DNA from: Symbiodinium natans | Taxonomy: Eukaryota > Sar > Dinophyceae > Suessiales > Symbiodiniaceae | DNA: 64,000 nt | Direction of reading: 5' to 3' | Assembly: GCA_905221605.1 (NCBI GenBank) | Contig: CAJNDS010000169.1 | Location: 677,001 to 741,000 of the forward strand | Part shown: piece after piece, positions 43,427-54,785 of the stretch | Layout: every line of letters begins with the position of its first letter | Position numbering within the stretch: position 1 is the first letter of the stretch | The notes under the pieces: generated by a model | Seen by the model: the letters and a program-made list of their open reading frames with translations, nothing else | Databases searched by the model: none | What the model was told of the DNA's origin: nothing | Position numbers and translations under genes: made by a program

Positions 43427-46400
43427 CCAACCTCCTCTGAACGACAGCCTCCAGCGCATCCTGAACCCCGCGAATCGACAGGGCCTTGAGGTTGTTTCAA
43501 CATAGGGTTTAGGGTTCAGGGTGCAAGTTCGTATTTGCCTTGAAAGCAGTATCTACATTCCCCCCCCCCCCTCCCCCTCTCCCCCTAAAACCCTAAACCC
43601 TAAACACTGCTTGCGTGGCAGGCCTGGCGTGGAAGGGCGCTTGGGCATATTGAGAGCCCGGCACCCGAGATGACAAGAAAAGGGGGGGGGGGGGGGGTAG
43701 TTCTCCAACCATGGTCCCTTTCGTGTGCTACACCCCAAACCCTAAACCTAAACCCTAAACCCTAAACCCTAAACCCTTAACCCTAAACCCTAAACCCTAA
43801 ACCCCAACATATGGGGCTGCAGCAAGAGGACCGCAGTCTAGAGGACTGATCAGTAGGTAAAATTCAACCTAAACCCCTAAACTCTGAACCCTACAATCCT
43901 CAATCCTTAACAAAATAAATGCTCTAAACCCTAAACCCCGAACCCAAGCTCTCTGTCAGGGGCTGATGTCAGTTGGAGCATCCAGTAGCAGAAAAACACG
44001 CACCCCTTTACATGTGGGGGGGGGAGGGGGGGGTATTGGTTTAGGGTTTAGCTTTTATGAGTTCAAAAGAGGTTTTGGGCGGTGGCTCCTCCCCCCCAAG
44101 CCCCCGAACTTGAGTGTCCGGGCGAGCTCCCTCAAAATGCTGACACTGCCCGAGGCAACCCCAAAATAGGTTCAAACCTCCTAAACCCTAAACCCTAAAC
44201 CCTAAACCCTAAACCCTAAACCCTAAACCCTAAACCCTAAACCCTAAACCCTAAACCCTAAACCCTAAACCGTTCCACCCTAAACCCTGTACCCTACAAA
44301 GCCCAAACCCAAGCCTCCTGCCCCCCTCTGCCTTGCAAGTCTTCAGGGCCACGCTCCCATGATCGCGCCCTTGGCCTACGGGCTCCTCCGGTACCGGCGG
44401 CAGGGTGAATGGGCTGGGGCCCTGGGTTTAGGGTTTAGGGTTTAGGGTTCAGGGTTTAGGGTTTAGGGTTTAGGGTTTAGGTTTAGGGTTTAGGGTTTAG
44501 AACAGGTATGGGTATTTCCCAAAATCAGGGTACCCCTTTTCTACCCCAAATAGAATAGAAGCCCCTTAAAGGGATCCCCAAACAGGCTACCCCTGGTTCC
44601 GGAAACTCCCGTAGATGGTCAGTTCTCCAAGTGATGGTCCCTTTTTGTGTACCCTAAATGTTAGGGGCCGCCTTCTTATCAGGACCCCAAAAGGGCCATA
44701 GTTTGCAGAACTCACCTTAATGTTCAGGATTCAGGATTGCTGAAGCTGAACATGGTTTTTTGGGGCGGGGCCTCTGAGCTTTGCGGAAGGAGATCCCGCA
44801 TATAGAACTCCAGTAAAGACAGGCTCCGTCGGAGCTTGCGAACGCGACATTTCGGGGTCTCTGATCCTTCGTCACCAGCCTCAAGCCACAAAATTCACAG
44901 TGGCCCTAAAGCCCTGACATCAAAAGCTCAAGTGCCCAAAGCCCCAAAACCCTATCCTGCTGTTCTCAAGGTCCCGATGGTACTCCGCGGCGGCTTTGCC
45001 ACCGTGCAGAACAATGTGGTTGCCCGCCTGATTTGGGGATTTCCGAAATTTTATAGGGGTACCCATCTAGGGTTTCGGATCTATAGGGTTTAGAATTTAG
45101 GGCTGCGTTCATAGCTCTGAGCAGGCAGGGCTGCCAGGGCACACAAGGGCTTTGGCTGAGCCCTAGCAAGGCTCGCTGAGGCTTGCCGGCTTTATGAGGC
45201 ATCACGAGAGTGGAAATGGTCTCATGTGCCCCCTCCCTATTCTCCGTACGAGACTGAAACAATTTGCCATCGACAGGTGAGACCTGACAAGGACCAATAA
45301 CCTCTAAACCCCAGAAACCCCTAAACCCCTTAACCCGAAATCCAGAATCCTGCATCCCTGAAGCCTCCACCCCTATATATGGCCTCAGGAAGGTCAGGCA
45401 GGGCTACCAACTTCCAAAACTTGCACTTGGGCGGGATTTGCTATGAAGCGGACTCTGGGGAGCGGGAACATGTGCAAGGTTTTAGGGCTTACGTGGGGTT
45501 TCTAGGGTTATGGGCAACATGACACTTTAACCAGACGCAGGTTCTTTTTGCTGGCCTCTTGTTCAAACTCCCTCCTGTGTTATCTGCCACAGACAGCCGC
45601 CTGACGTGAGGTCACTGTCCTGACCACCGCCTGCGAGCGCAAGAACGACATACCTGTCATCGAGGCCTCTGGGACTTGGAGCCAAGAGTCGACATCGGAT
45701 GGTGTAAGATGACATGGTACGAGGATCAAAATGGTGCTTTAGGGTTTAGGGAAAGTTTAGGTTTAGGGTTCAGGGTTTTGTGCGTTTGCAGTGCGGTTCT
45801 CGAAACTCAGCTGCTCATGTTGGTGAAAGGACGCCCGGCAAGCGCTGGAAGAGGCAACGAACGCCTTGGCAGCGGCGTCAACAAGGACCTCACGACCAGC
45901 AATTGCCTTGTGGACCACATGAACCCTCAAAGGGGTTATTCATATACCCTAATCGGGATTGTCGTAGTATAGGGTCCTTGACCCTAATTTTAGGGTTCAT
46001 CTGTTCCAAAAGGTGGATGCGAGCTTAGGCCTGCATTGCAAGTCCCCTCTGGTCGTCGCTCCGACCTACTTGTTCCTCCTCCTCCTCCTCCTACAACTTG
46101 AGACGTTGTCCTACCTCCAGGTGCATCGAGGTCAACATGGTTGGCAAACCCTAAGCCCTATTATAAGGCCGAAGCTGAGTTCTCGGCTCCGCCACCAGAA
46201 ACCAGCTCCGGCAGCCTTTCAACTGCGCCTCAACCTCCGTCATCGAGTCTCTAGACCTAAGGCTACATGACCTTAACATGGCGAATTCCAAAACCCCAAG
46301 AGCTCCAGAAATCTGGCATTCCCTAAACCCTAAACCCTAACCCCTAAACCCTCAACCCTAAACCCTAAACAAGAGCCTTCCCCAGCTTTTAAGGACGGAG

Positions 46401-46767
46401 CGGTTGGCAGCGTCGGATGCCCTGAAGCTGGCATCCGCCCGGCTGCAGGCCTCACTTCACTTAGGCTTTTTACTGTAGGGTTTAGGGTTTAGGGTTTAGG
46501 GTTTAGGGTTTAAGGTTTAGGGTTTAGGGTTTAGGGTTTAGGGTTTAGGGTTTAGGGTTTAGGTTGGTTGGTGTTTAGGGTTTAGGGTTTAGGGTTTAGG
46601 GTCTAGGGGCTTAGTTAACGCGGCATACGTAAGCAACTGAGTCCCCGAACCCATTGGCCTTTAGTACTCGCGCTTCCAAGCCCTAAGCCCCGAAGCCCTA
46701 AACCTGTTAAAGCACGCAAGTGCTCGACTCCGCGCAGGCGGCCATGTTGTTGGCGAAAGCCAAGTAG
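43427..46767 (+). CDS. Multi-exon gene end, inferred from coding islands
   Basis: Islands: about 43427-43490 (NDSLQRILNPANRQGLE), 43622 to about 43681 (RALGHIESPAPEMTRK), 44347-44424 (HAPMIAPLAYGLLRYRRQGE), 44971-45036 (VLRGGFATVQNNVVARLIW), 45611 to about 45690 (VTVLTTACERKNDIPVIE), about 45792-45922 (AVLETQLLMLVKGRP), 46043-46120 (VVAPTYLFLLLLLLQLE), 46374 to about 46440 (LLRTERLAASDALKLAS) and 46738-46767 (AAMLLAKAK, TAG). 43490/43622 joins in phase 0 with GTTGTTTC and GTGGCAG. 46120/46374 and a GC donor (CAG|GCCTC) to 46738 are also phase 0. The 44424/44971 join fits only if the intron begins GG. One hydrophobic span suggests a membrane protein. Family unknown. Confidence 0.45.
43740..43804. 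repeat. CCCTAAA array
   Basis: About nine units in the intron before the 44347 exon. Confidence 0.9.
44183..44270. repeat. CCCTAAA array
   Basis: About twelve perfect units in the same intron, acceptor side of the 44347 exon. Confidence 0.95.
44425..44501. repeat. TTTAGGG array at an exon end
   Basis: About ten units beginning at the end of the 44347-44424 exon (CCCTG|GGTTTAGGG). Confidence 0.95.
46475..46612. repeat. TTTAGGG array
   Basis: Two blocks totalling about seventeen units, donor side of the 46374 exon. Confidence 0.95.
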
Positions 46768-48154
46768 CAACAGCCTCAGCTTCTTATCAGTCCTTTGTAG
46801 AGAATATGGAGACTATGGTACCTTGCATTCCCCTACATAGACCCCAGAAGGGATTATACAGGCTGAGGTAGAGCGGCACTGAAGCGCCTGATGAAGTGAG
46901 TGCTGGGCATGGTTGTGGTTGAGGACCAGAGTGAGGTGGCAGTCAAGCCACAACAGGGTTTAGGGTTAAGTTTAGGGTCTACAGGGTTTAGGTCCTTTTA
47001 GGGTTTTGGGTTTTGGGTTGGTTACGTGTACCGCATCGCTGTAAGGCTGAGTCCATGACTCAGAGGCAGCATGAGCTCTTCAGGACCACATGGTGTAGCG
47101 AGTGCACAGAGCTGGTGGATTCCAAGATATCCCTGAGGCGCCGCCGCGTTCCACGGTTCCACCACGCCACGGCCACTTGGCGGCCTTTTTGGCCCTGTAG
47201 ATGTTCCCTGTCTCCAAAGGGCCCCAGCACGGAAGTCCCTGCTCAAGTCCCACCGCGTGCCCTCAATGGGTCGGGAACAAGCCGACTGATAACTCACAAC
47301 TAGGAATCTGAGACAGAGACAGGGGGAGAAGACTACATCTGAAAAGGCTTGAGTGCTGGCAAGGAATTGCAACATGCACACCATGCGAACCTTCACTCAG
47401 TCACACGTAAGCACCTGAATCAGAGCCGGCCCTAGATTGAGCATTACTGCACTTTCTGCCCGAGAAGGCAGATGGTAAAGCCATTGTAAAGCCAGCGCTG
47501 AACGAATGCAGCATCAGCAGCGCAACCACTTGCGCCAGCCTGCTCGTGTACTGCAAGTACCTCACAGCCGAAGCATCAACCGAATATTCTTGAGGTTCGA
47601 CGAGTATATTCGAATGATCAGATGGTGACATAAACACCAACACACACACACACACACCCTCGGAGATTCTAAGCTTGGCCATTTTGCAGAGCCTGTGCTT
47701 AGGGTTTAAAAGGGTCTTCTTGGAGGTTCATGGGTACTTAGAACTCCAAGCATAGGTCTACTGATAACCTACTTAGAGGACTTGGGGCGCTTATAAGTGC
47801 AGTCATACATGGGGTTACAAGTACCCTGAACCTGAAATTAGTTTAGGGGGTCCAAACCCTAAATCCTAAACCCGTTTAGGGTTATCCACCCAACTCCACC
47901 ATTTTGCCGAGAGCCTTTGCAACCCCGCCACCAAAACACCTCGCAGCCCTCCCGCCTTGAAGCCCAACGCCCCGATTGCTTTATGGGTTTTTCGGGTTTA
48001 GGGTTTAGGCCAGCTTCCCGCAGTTTCGACTTGGCGCTTAGGGTCACCAAGCAAGAGAAGTCCACCTGAACTTCCAATCCCAAACCCTGAACACCTTGAC
48101 CCTAAACCCTAAACCCTAAACCCTAAACCCTAAACCCCAAACCACGTCCTTGAG
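46768..48154. other. Spacer, no gene supported
   Basis: Holds a (CA)n run at about 47638-47658, the family G MITE-like repeat and a CCCTAAA array at about 48100-48138. Overlapping frames on both strands at 47013-47682 (for example minus 47401-47682) are equivocal. Confidence 0.4.
47717..47833. mobile_element. MITE-like family G, copy 2
   Basis: Contains ggttcatgggtactt near the left end and aagtaccctgaacc at the right end as inverted repeats. It shares motif order with 13395-13512. Confidence 0.55.
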
Positions 48155-50191
48155 CTCCCAGGAATCCCTCTGAGTTTCGCGGGGATGTTTTGGGCAGAGA
48201 TGGCCGGCTGTTGGGCTGCTGCCCTGGGGTTCAATGTTGGGGATTGAGCTAAGTAATGGTCTCCTTTGGGTGCCGTATAGCTTCTAGAAGGAACATGGTC
48301 ACTTCTCTAAAATATGGTCCCTTTAGCCTTTGGGGGATAATTTAGAGACCTGAATATATAGCGCCAATTTAGGGGGAGTTGCTTTAAATTAGGGCCTGCG
48401 AGGACCTTTTTACCAGAATACCTTCGGGGATCTCTATTTTTGAGCAGCCCGCCTTTGGGAGTTTGGTTTCTCGGGCTACGAACTGCAGGGTTTATGGTCC
48501 GAGTTGGAGGTCTTGGAAGGAGGGGCTTTTTCTTTCAGGGCACAAGCAGACCAGCAAGCCTATTGATTGAAGAGTCTACTCCACATCGCAAATGGGGCAG
48601 GGGCTTGGTGCTGGACTGGGGCGAAGAACTATGTATGTGATGACAACCTTCTTTGGTACGTGTAGCCCTGAACATGGAAACTGCCCAGCTTCAGGTAGCG
48701 CAAGTTTCTTTCGGAAGTGAGATGGGGTACCAGGAGCTGGTTTGTTGTTTGGGGTTTAGGGGTTGGGGTTTAGGGTTGAGAGTCGCTGCATTGAGGCTGG
48801 GAGGGGGGGGGGGGAATTGGGCTTAGGGCATGTGCTAGGAAAGTGCCTCTGTCGCTTGCGCTTCTAGTGAAGGTTGAGACGGAAAGGGCAAGCTGTATGT
48901 GGAGCAGGCTGGTGCAGCCTTGTTGGCCAAGAATCCTGCTGGGTAGGCTTGTGAACGTCGGGCGTTCCCCTTACGACAGCGGGGTGCCCCTGCTGTGTTG
49001 GCAGTGGTTCGGTATATCCACGTTATGAACACGAGACGGCTCATCGAGAAGTCTTGTCGGAAGCCAACTTCTCAATGATGCCGAACACATGATGACACAG
49101 GCTAGCGCTATAAACCCTAAACCCTAAACCCTAAACCCTAAATCCATGTAGGCTATCAGGGGCACGACGTACGATATTGTTTCTTTCAAGTTTTGCTTCG
49201 AAAGGGCAACCTGAGATGCAGCGAGTCCCGAGATATCCGAAACAGCACACAAACTGGAGAACCCTAAACCCTAAACCGTATAAACCCTAAACCCTACACC
49301 CTAAACCCTATAAACCCTAAACCCTAAGCAGGTTGCCTTTCGCCTTTCGTTTCCACTTATAATCATGTCTCACTTCCCCTGTGGTTGCTCGGAGTCAATG
49401 GCACTGCTTTACCAGCAGGGTTTAGGGTTTAGGGTTTAGGGTCTAGGGTTTAGGGTTTGGGGTTTAGGCCTCATGGGTTCTAATTGATACATCCTGAAGA
49501 GCAACGCTCTGAGCCGACCACGACCCGGTAGTGTCCGAGACTTTTTGGGATACAGGCTTCCACGCCCACCCTGGTGGACTCAGCTTTGCACGGCTTAGTG
49601 AACCTAGGGAACCCCTAAAACCCTGAACCCTACATCCTATGAACCCCATGGAGGAGTACCTGGGACTTTGTTCTGCTTGCCTAAGCTCTGTAGACATCCC
49701 AAATCTAGGGAACTTGGCAGGATCGGGGTTGGGGGGGGGGTGGGGTCGCTGTTGTCCTGTGAAGGTGCCCATCCCAAAGCCCCAAGCCATCCCTGACGAA
49801 CCCAAAGACGGACCCTCGTCCACATGGGCTGGTAGTCGTGCTGGGCATGTCCCTAAACCCTAAACCCTAAACCCTAAACCCTAAACCCTAAACCCTAAAC
49901 CCTAAACCCTAAACCCTAAACCCTAAACCCTAAACCCTGTGCAAGTAGGAGTCACTCACGGAGGGCTCCGGAAGGAAGGTGAAGACGCATTGCCTCAAAA
50001 ATGCTTGCACGCGCAGTCTGGACTCTTTGAGGCCTTGGGGCCCCTGGGCGAGCTGGGGAGTTGCAACCGGGAAATGCAGCCCCATCCATCATATGGTAGG
50101 TTGGCATGAGGATCCGTTGCAATCTGACCGTGTACTTCCAGATGTTGGAGCGTACTGGGTTCGATGGCCCCTTGCAGCCAACACAGAGTAG
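48155..50191 (+). CDS. Six-exon 3' gene part with stop at 50189-50191 (inferred)
   Basis: Islands: 48155-48228 (IPLSFAGMFWAEMAGCW), about 48893-48942 (LYVEQAGAALLAKNPAG), 49152 to about 49208 (AIRGTTYDIVSFKFCFER), 49332-49419 (VAFRLSFPLIIMSHFPCG), 49949-50095 (GLRKEGEDALPQKCLHAQ) and 50142-50191 (VGAYWVRWPLAANTE, TAG). The last two joins are exact: GTTTAGGG donor to AAGTAG acceptor in phase 1, then a 46-nt intron GTAGGTTGG to TTCCAG in phase 1. A GC donor (GCAACC) fits 49208/49332 in phase 0. The earlier joins are uncertain. Function unknown. The array at 49853-49938 is the acceptor half of the intron before 49949. Confidence 0.5.
49853..49938. repeat. CCCTAAA array
   Basis: About twelve perfect units, ending ten bases before the GTAG acceptor of the 49949 exon. 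The same intron begins with a TTTAGGG array at 49420-49470, giving an inverted pair. Confidence 0.95.
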
Positions 50192-51475
50192 TTCTTGGGG
50201 CGGTTGGGTTAAGAAAATCATGTCGACCACGAGGTTCCGGGGTTTCCTGGCTTCGCCCACTTTTGGGGGATTGTTCTGCTAAGTCCAATCTCAAAGGATG
50301 CTGTTGTAAAGGCTACCCTCGACCACTTGTGAGTGTCGAAACAGAGTTGAATCAGTCTTGACATGGAGAGTTGGAGTTGGGACGGATGTCGCAGCATAGG
50401 TTGCTGATAAGTCACGTTCCTGACACACACACACACACACAGGCATGAGCTCCTGCTGAAGTCATAGTGTGCTGGGCGCGCTGGTGCACACCAGGTAGAA
50501 CATCATCTTGTGTGTTCTAAGATGAATAGAAAAACACGAGCTGAACAGACAAGTTCGGGTGCTATATGGAAGTCCCCTGCGCAAGATAGAGACCTTCCCC
50601 CATCCCGCGCTGCCTACAAGAGGCAAACTGTCAACTCTACAGCCGGAGAACTGCAGGCATAACCGGTGCCCTAGGCCACACGCTTCTTGCGAAGGGGCCG
50701 GGGTTCAGGGGTCCTTGCAGTGTTGAAACTGGCTGCAGGCGATCACTTGCGGCACACTGGGCTCCGAAGCAGCGTAGCTCACCGTGATGCCTCTCAAGAA
50801 GGCCGAGGACAGCCATGCGTGGCATGCTTTTCCGATCTTTGCAAGCTTTCAGAACCTTACGCCCCAAAACGCGAAGTCCTCAACCATGTGGGTTCTTCAT
50901 ATACATATGTATATACATATATATATATATATATTCGTGTTTTTGTTGAATAGTTTGTTTATGTATATACGCAGCTGTATACTGAACCAAGCCTACCAAG
51001 TCTGAAGCATCGACTGATATGGCTCGACCAACAGCATGTCCTCGTTGAGTTCCTCGGCCAAGGAGAAGAAGTCCCCTGCTCGAGCGGATGAGCAAGCAGG
51101 GAACACAGGCGTCGGTCCTGCATGGACTTAGGGGGGGCGGGGAGTGTATTGGGAGGCTTGACGCGCGCACAAGGCCTAACTCCCGAACCTTGCCAAACAG
51201 CCTAAACCCCTGAACACCTAAAGCCCTAGATGTTTGTTCGTGCTTGGACCAACAAAACCCCAAACCTTGAACTCCAAACCCTCAACCTTTGAACCCTAAA
51301 CCTTTGAACCCCATAAGCCCCAACCCTAAACCCCAAACCCTTAACCCTTAACTCAATGACCTCACAGAACCCAAGACGCAGCTCTTCGGCTTACTTTTCG
51401 TGGCCGGTGAAGAGTTTCAAGGCTCAGGATCCCAGTATCATGACAAGACCATCGGTTCGCATGTTGCAACCTTCC
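50192..51475. other. Spacer upstream of the VWA gene
   Basis: Contains (CA)n at 50423-50442, an AT-rich microsatellite at 50900-50935 and degenerate CCCTAAA units at 51195-51345. Overlapping frames at 50637-50950 on both strands are undecided. No promoter motif can be claimed; dinoflagellates generally lack TATA boxes. Confidence 0.4.
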
Positions 51476-53641
51476 ATGGCACCATGGCTCCTGGCTTCCT
51501 TCCTGGCAGCAGCTGTGGCAGACACCAATCCCACAGGCAGTAGCTCCTGCCCCTGCGTGGAGTGGGCCGGGCTACAGGGCTACATTCAGGGCGGCGAGCT
51601 GAAGTATACCCCACAGGGATCCACCTCTTCGTATGTGTATCCGACCAACTATGGGAATCTGGAATGCAAGGCGCATGACGCCGGCCTGGCTCCCCATTGC
51701 AGCGGAGCATCGCCTCCGGCGTGGTGTAACAAGCCTTGGTGCTACGTTTCCACTGCCAACTGTGTCGGCATCCAGCCCTACAGGAGCGTGAAGTTCCCAG
51801 GATCGGATGCTTACTACAGTTACCAGACCTGTGGAGAGTCCAACGAGTTCACCCTCTGGGCGGAAGCCATGGGCACAGACGGCACGGTCACGAGCGACCC
51901 GACAGCTGCGCCTCGAGTCACCGAGCTCCTTGATGTGGTGATGGACTACCTCTGGAGCACAAGGGACTCTTTGGAGGCGCAGTATGTCCAAATGATGGCC
52001 AACGGCAGCGTGAGCGCATGCAGCTACATCGACTTTTGCCCGTGTGTGGAGTGCTATCAGAATGCACTCTGGCAGGAGAAGATCGACCCAGCCACGGTAG
52101 GAGCGTGGCTACGACCTTCCGTGATTGGACAGACTACACAGGAATGGAATGTCCTGACCTGCCTGGTGGGTCTTGTAGCAGCCACCTACAGCAGTGTGGC
52201 GGCAAAAGAGGGTCAGCCACTCGAACGTATCGGCTACCAGTACTTTGCCGACCAGAAGTCTGGTAGTTACATTGGCTGGCCTGCGATGGACTGGTGCCCG
52301 ACGAACTACGACCCACGTTTCCGCCCCTGGTACGCCTCGGGCTCGACGGGTCCGAAGGATGTCTTGATTGTCGTGGATGTGTCGGGCAGCATGGGCGAGG
52401 CGAATCGCTACAACCTTGCTCGGCAGGCGGCGGATGCAGTGCTGGACACGCTGGACTGGAAGGACTACGTGGGCGTGATCCTCTTTCATCATGGCCTTTC
52501 TGGGCTGTACTCCGAGCGTTTGGTGCCTGCGAGTGACGTCAACCGCAACAGCATCAAGCGATGGTTGGATGATCAGAACTTCAGGAGCGGGGGCACGGAC
52601 TTCAATGTCGCTTTAAACGCGGCCTTTGACATATTTCAGGCCAGCATAGCTGCGGGGGAGACCTCGATGTGCCAGAAGGCAATCATCTTTCTCACGGACG
52701 GAACTGCGGAGATGTCGAATGACAACTTCGTAAGTGTCCAGCAGCAATCGGTGACCTACGATGCAGTTGTGTTCGCATATGCCTTAGGTTCAGGAGCCGA
52801 CACCACGGTGACGAAGCGATTGTCCTGCGAAAACCGTGGGATTTTCTACCAAGTCCCGGACGGGGCGGATTTGAGCCGCATCATGGCTAGTTACTACGAG
52901 TACTTCGCCACAGGGCAGGAGATCTGCCAACCCTCTTTCACGAGCTACACTGACGTAGTCACAAACACGAAGTTGTGGCCAGTCTGCCTGCCGACCTATG
53001 ACCGAGCGGCAGCAGACCCCTCACTATTGGGTGTCACTTGCTTGGATCTCAACATGATCGTGGACCCAGGGACCATACAGTCCGAGTCGTACTGGGACGA
53101 CATCAGCTGCAAGGTCTCCGATTTCACGAAGACCTGCCAACAGTTGGATACCAGTGACTGCCGCCTGCAACGGCTCCGGGCCGCCGTTGGCACAGAGTCT
53201 GTGTGTGAAGGTGACGTGCCGAACACCTGCTCTTGCATGGACCCAGATTGCCAAGATGACGCGTCGTTCATCGACGAGAAGGGCTACTTCTGCGATACGT
53301 GGGTTGGTGACGACTGCTCCAAGGCTCAAGAGGCCTGGGGCTACTCTGCCGCCGGCCAGCAGGCAGCACTGACAAGGTGCCGGCGCTCTTGCGGGCGATG
53401 TTCCATGCTGTCCCCATGCCCAACCAAAGAGCGGTGTGTGGGCACTGAGCGCTTCTCCTCCAGCGGCTGTCGGGCGTGCCGTACGGACAAGGTGTCTGGG
53501 GTCGACATCCAGGGCAGGCAAATGGCCTGTCCAGGCGTTTCCACCTCTGCTACCCCCAATGCCGGCGGCGCATCGGCCAGCTCGAGCAGCATGAGGCTGA
53601 TGGCTGTGCTCGTGCTCTTGGCACGTTTCATCGTGGCATAG
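51476..53641 (+). CDS. Secreted or GPI-anchored protein: Cys-rich kringle-like, Cache-like, VWA and ShKT domains
   Basis: The frame opens at 51356. The ATG at 51476 directly precedes a good signal peptide (MAPWLLASFLAAAVADT), so I prefer it; ATGs at 51440 and 51461 are alternatives. Numbering from 51356, a Cys-rich module with WCNKPWCYV spans about 65-160. A Cache-like region of the VGCC alpha-2-delta type follows (about 225-335), ending in YDPRFRPWYASGS. The VWA domain (about 337-510) keeps the MIDAS residues in DVSGSMG, GGTDF and FLTDGTAE. Residues about 625-682 are ShKT-like (six Cys, ending RCRRSCGRC). A Ser/Ala-rich stretch and a hydrophobic C-terminal tail fit a GPI signal. Intron-free over about 2.2 kb, unlike the neighbours. 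Likely an extracellular ligand-binding or adhesion protein with divalent-metal binding; the exact ligand is unknown. Confidence 0.85.
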   Translation: MAPWLLASFLAAAVADTNPTGSSSCPCVEWAGLQGYIQGGELKYTPQGSTSSYVYPTNYGNLECKAHDAGLAPHCSGASPPAWCNKPWCYVSTANCVGIQPYRSVKFPGSDAYYSYQTCGESNEFTLWAEAMGTDGTVTSDPTAAPRVTELLDVVMDYLWSTRDSLEAQYVQMMANGSVSACSYIDFCPCVECYQNALWQEKIDPATVGAWLRPSVIGQTTQEWNVLTCLVGLVAATYSSVAAKEGQPLERIGYQYFADQKSGSYIGWPAMDWCPTNYDPRFRPWYASGSTGPKDVLIVVDVSGSMGEANRYNLARQAADAVLDTLDWKDYVGVILFHHGLSGLYSERLVPASDVNRNSIKRWLDDQNFRSGGTDFNVALNAAFDIFQASIAAGETSMCQKAIIFLTDGTAEMSNDNFVSVQQQSVTYDAVVFAYALGSGADTTVTKRLSCENRGIFYQVPDGADLSRIMASYYEYFATGQEICQPSFTSYTDVVTNTKLWPVCLPTYDRAAADPSLLGVTCLDLNMIVDPGTIQSESYWDDISCKVSDFTKTCQQLDTSDCRLQRLRAAVGTESVCEGDVPNTCSCMDPDCQDDASFIDEKGYFCDTWVGDDCSKAQEAWGYSAAGQQAALTRCRRSCGRCSMLSPCPTKERCVGTERFSSSGCRACRTDKVSGVDIQGRQMACPGVSTSATPNAGGASASSSSMRLMAVLVLLARFIVA

Positions 53642-53868
53642 TCGAGACCGCCGCTGTAAGTTTCGCCTGCTTCAGGGCTTGTTGACAGTGACTCGTTGTC
53701 GCAGGGCACATGTAGTACAGACCAAGCTCTAAGAGCTCCACAATGAGAGCACACAGGCCAGCCAGGCCCAAGGATGGATGGCCTGAAGGGCACGCTGATC
53801 GAGTAGCCCTACAATGCGCCGATGAAATTCTCACTTCAGCTTCGGATGGGAGTCCTGGAACTATAACC

Positions 53869-53953
53869 TCCTTAGGAACTAGTTTTTGGTTTTATTCATA
53901 TAAAACCCAAGGGAATAATAAGATATTGTTTTTTAAATAAGGTTCTAAGGGGA
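53869..53953. mobile_element. Family E inverted-repeat element, copy 1
   Basis: Left end ctccttaggaactagtttttgg, followed by ttttattcatataaaaccc. Right end aataaggttctaagggg is an imperfect inverted match to the left end. A related unit follows the 61039 gene at 62657-62712. Confidence 0.5.
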
Positions 53954-54211
53954 GTATAGGGAATGGGCAAGAGCAAGCATAAACCTTCAAGTGTTCAGGT
54001 TGGGGATTCGGGGCGCAGCAGATTTTTGCTGGCAAGAGTCCCTGCGGAGCAAAGGAACCCCAAAATGGGGGTCATATACCATATACTATCAAAATCCCTA
54101 CTAGGGTATGTGAACCATAAACCTTTTTGGGGTTCACTTGGTCCACAAGAGTGGTGGCCAGTCCCAAAAGCATCTTCTTCTGCCACGCCGAGGTGCGCCT
54201 CAGTACAAAGT

Positions 54212-54293
54212 TGGTTTAGGGTTTAGGGTTTAGGGTTTAGGGTTTAGGGTTTAGGGTTTAGGGTTTAGGGTTTAGGGTTTAGGGTTTAGGGTT
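54212..54293. repeat. TTTAGGG array, about eleven perfect units
   Basis: Perfect G-rich heptamers on the + strand, about 490 bp before the 54786 exon. By the polarity rule it should mark an intron 5' end, but no upstream exon was identified with confidence. Confidence 0.95.
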
Positions 54294-54785
54294 GAACGAG
54301 TAGGTCCAGTAGTTTTGGTGTGCCCAGGGGCTCCAAGAGTCTGTGGGGGCGTTCAGAGAGAGTCAGGGTATTTCATGTCAGGGCCTTGGGGATTCCACGG
54401 GGCGTTGTGTTCTTGGAGGTTCGTTGTTTTTTTTGGGTTGCGGGGAAGGTGGGGCTTTCCGGTTTTGATGTGTTTGTTCGGGGGGCCTGACATCCAAGTG
54501 TAAGTTGAAAACTTGATGTCGGAGCGTAGAAATTGACATCCGTTGGGCGTTGTGGGGCTTTGGGGGGCTTCAGGGGGGCTTCGGGGGGGGTCAGAGGCAT
54601 CAGGGTGTTGGAGCTTCGGGGTTGAGCCTGGCGAGGATTTTCCGGTGGCAGGTTACAGTGTTCAGGTTTTTCGGGTCAAAGCGCGTGGTTTAGAGATTAC
54701 ATAGTGTTGAGGGGAACCTTGCACCCTGAACGATCCCTAAACTCCCTAAACCCGGCATTTCCGCGTCTGATTCTTGTCTGCGCAG

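Larger units (their letters stand above)
53642..54785. other. Spacer after the VWA gene
   Basis: Contains the family E element at 53869-53953, another hairpin-like ccccaaaatgggggtcata...cctttttggggttcac unit at 54057-54140 and a TTTAGGG array at 54212-54293. No convincing exon before 54786. Confidence 0.45.

Noticed and set aside
52109-52492. Minus-strand ORFs within the VWA gene
   Set aside because: Shadows of a clearly conserved VWA frame on the + strand.
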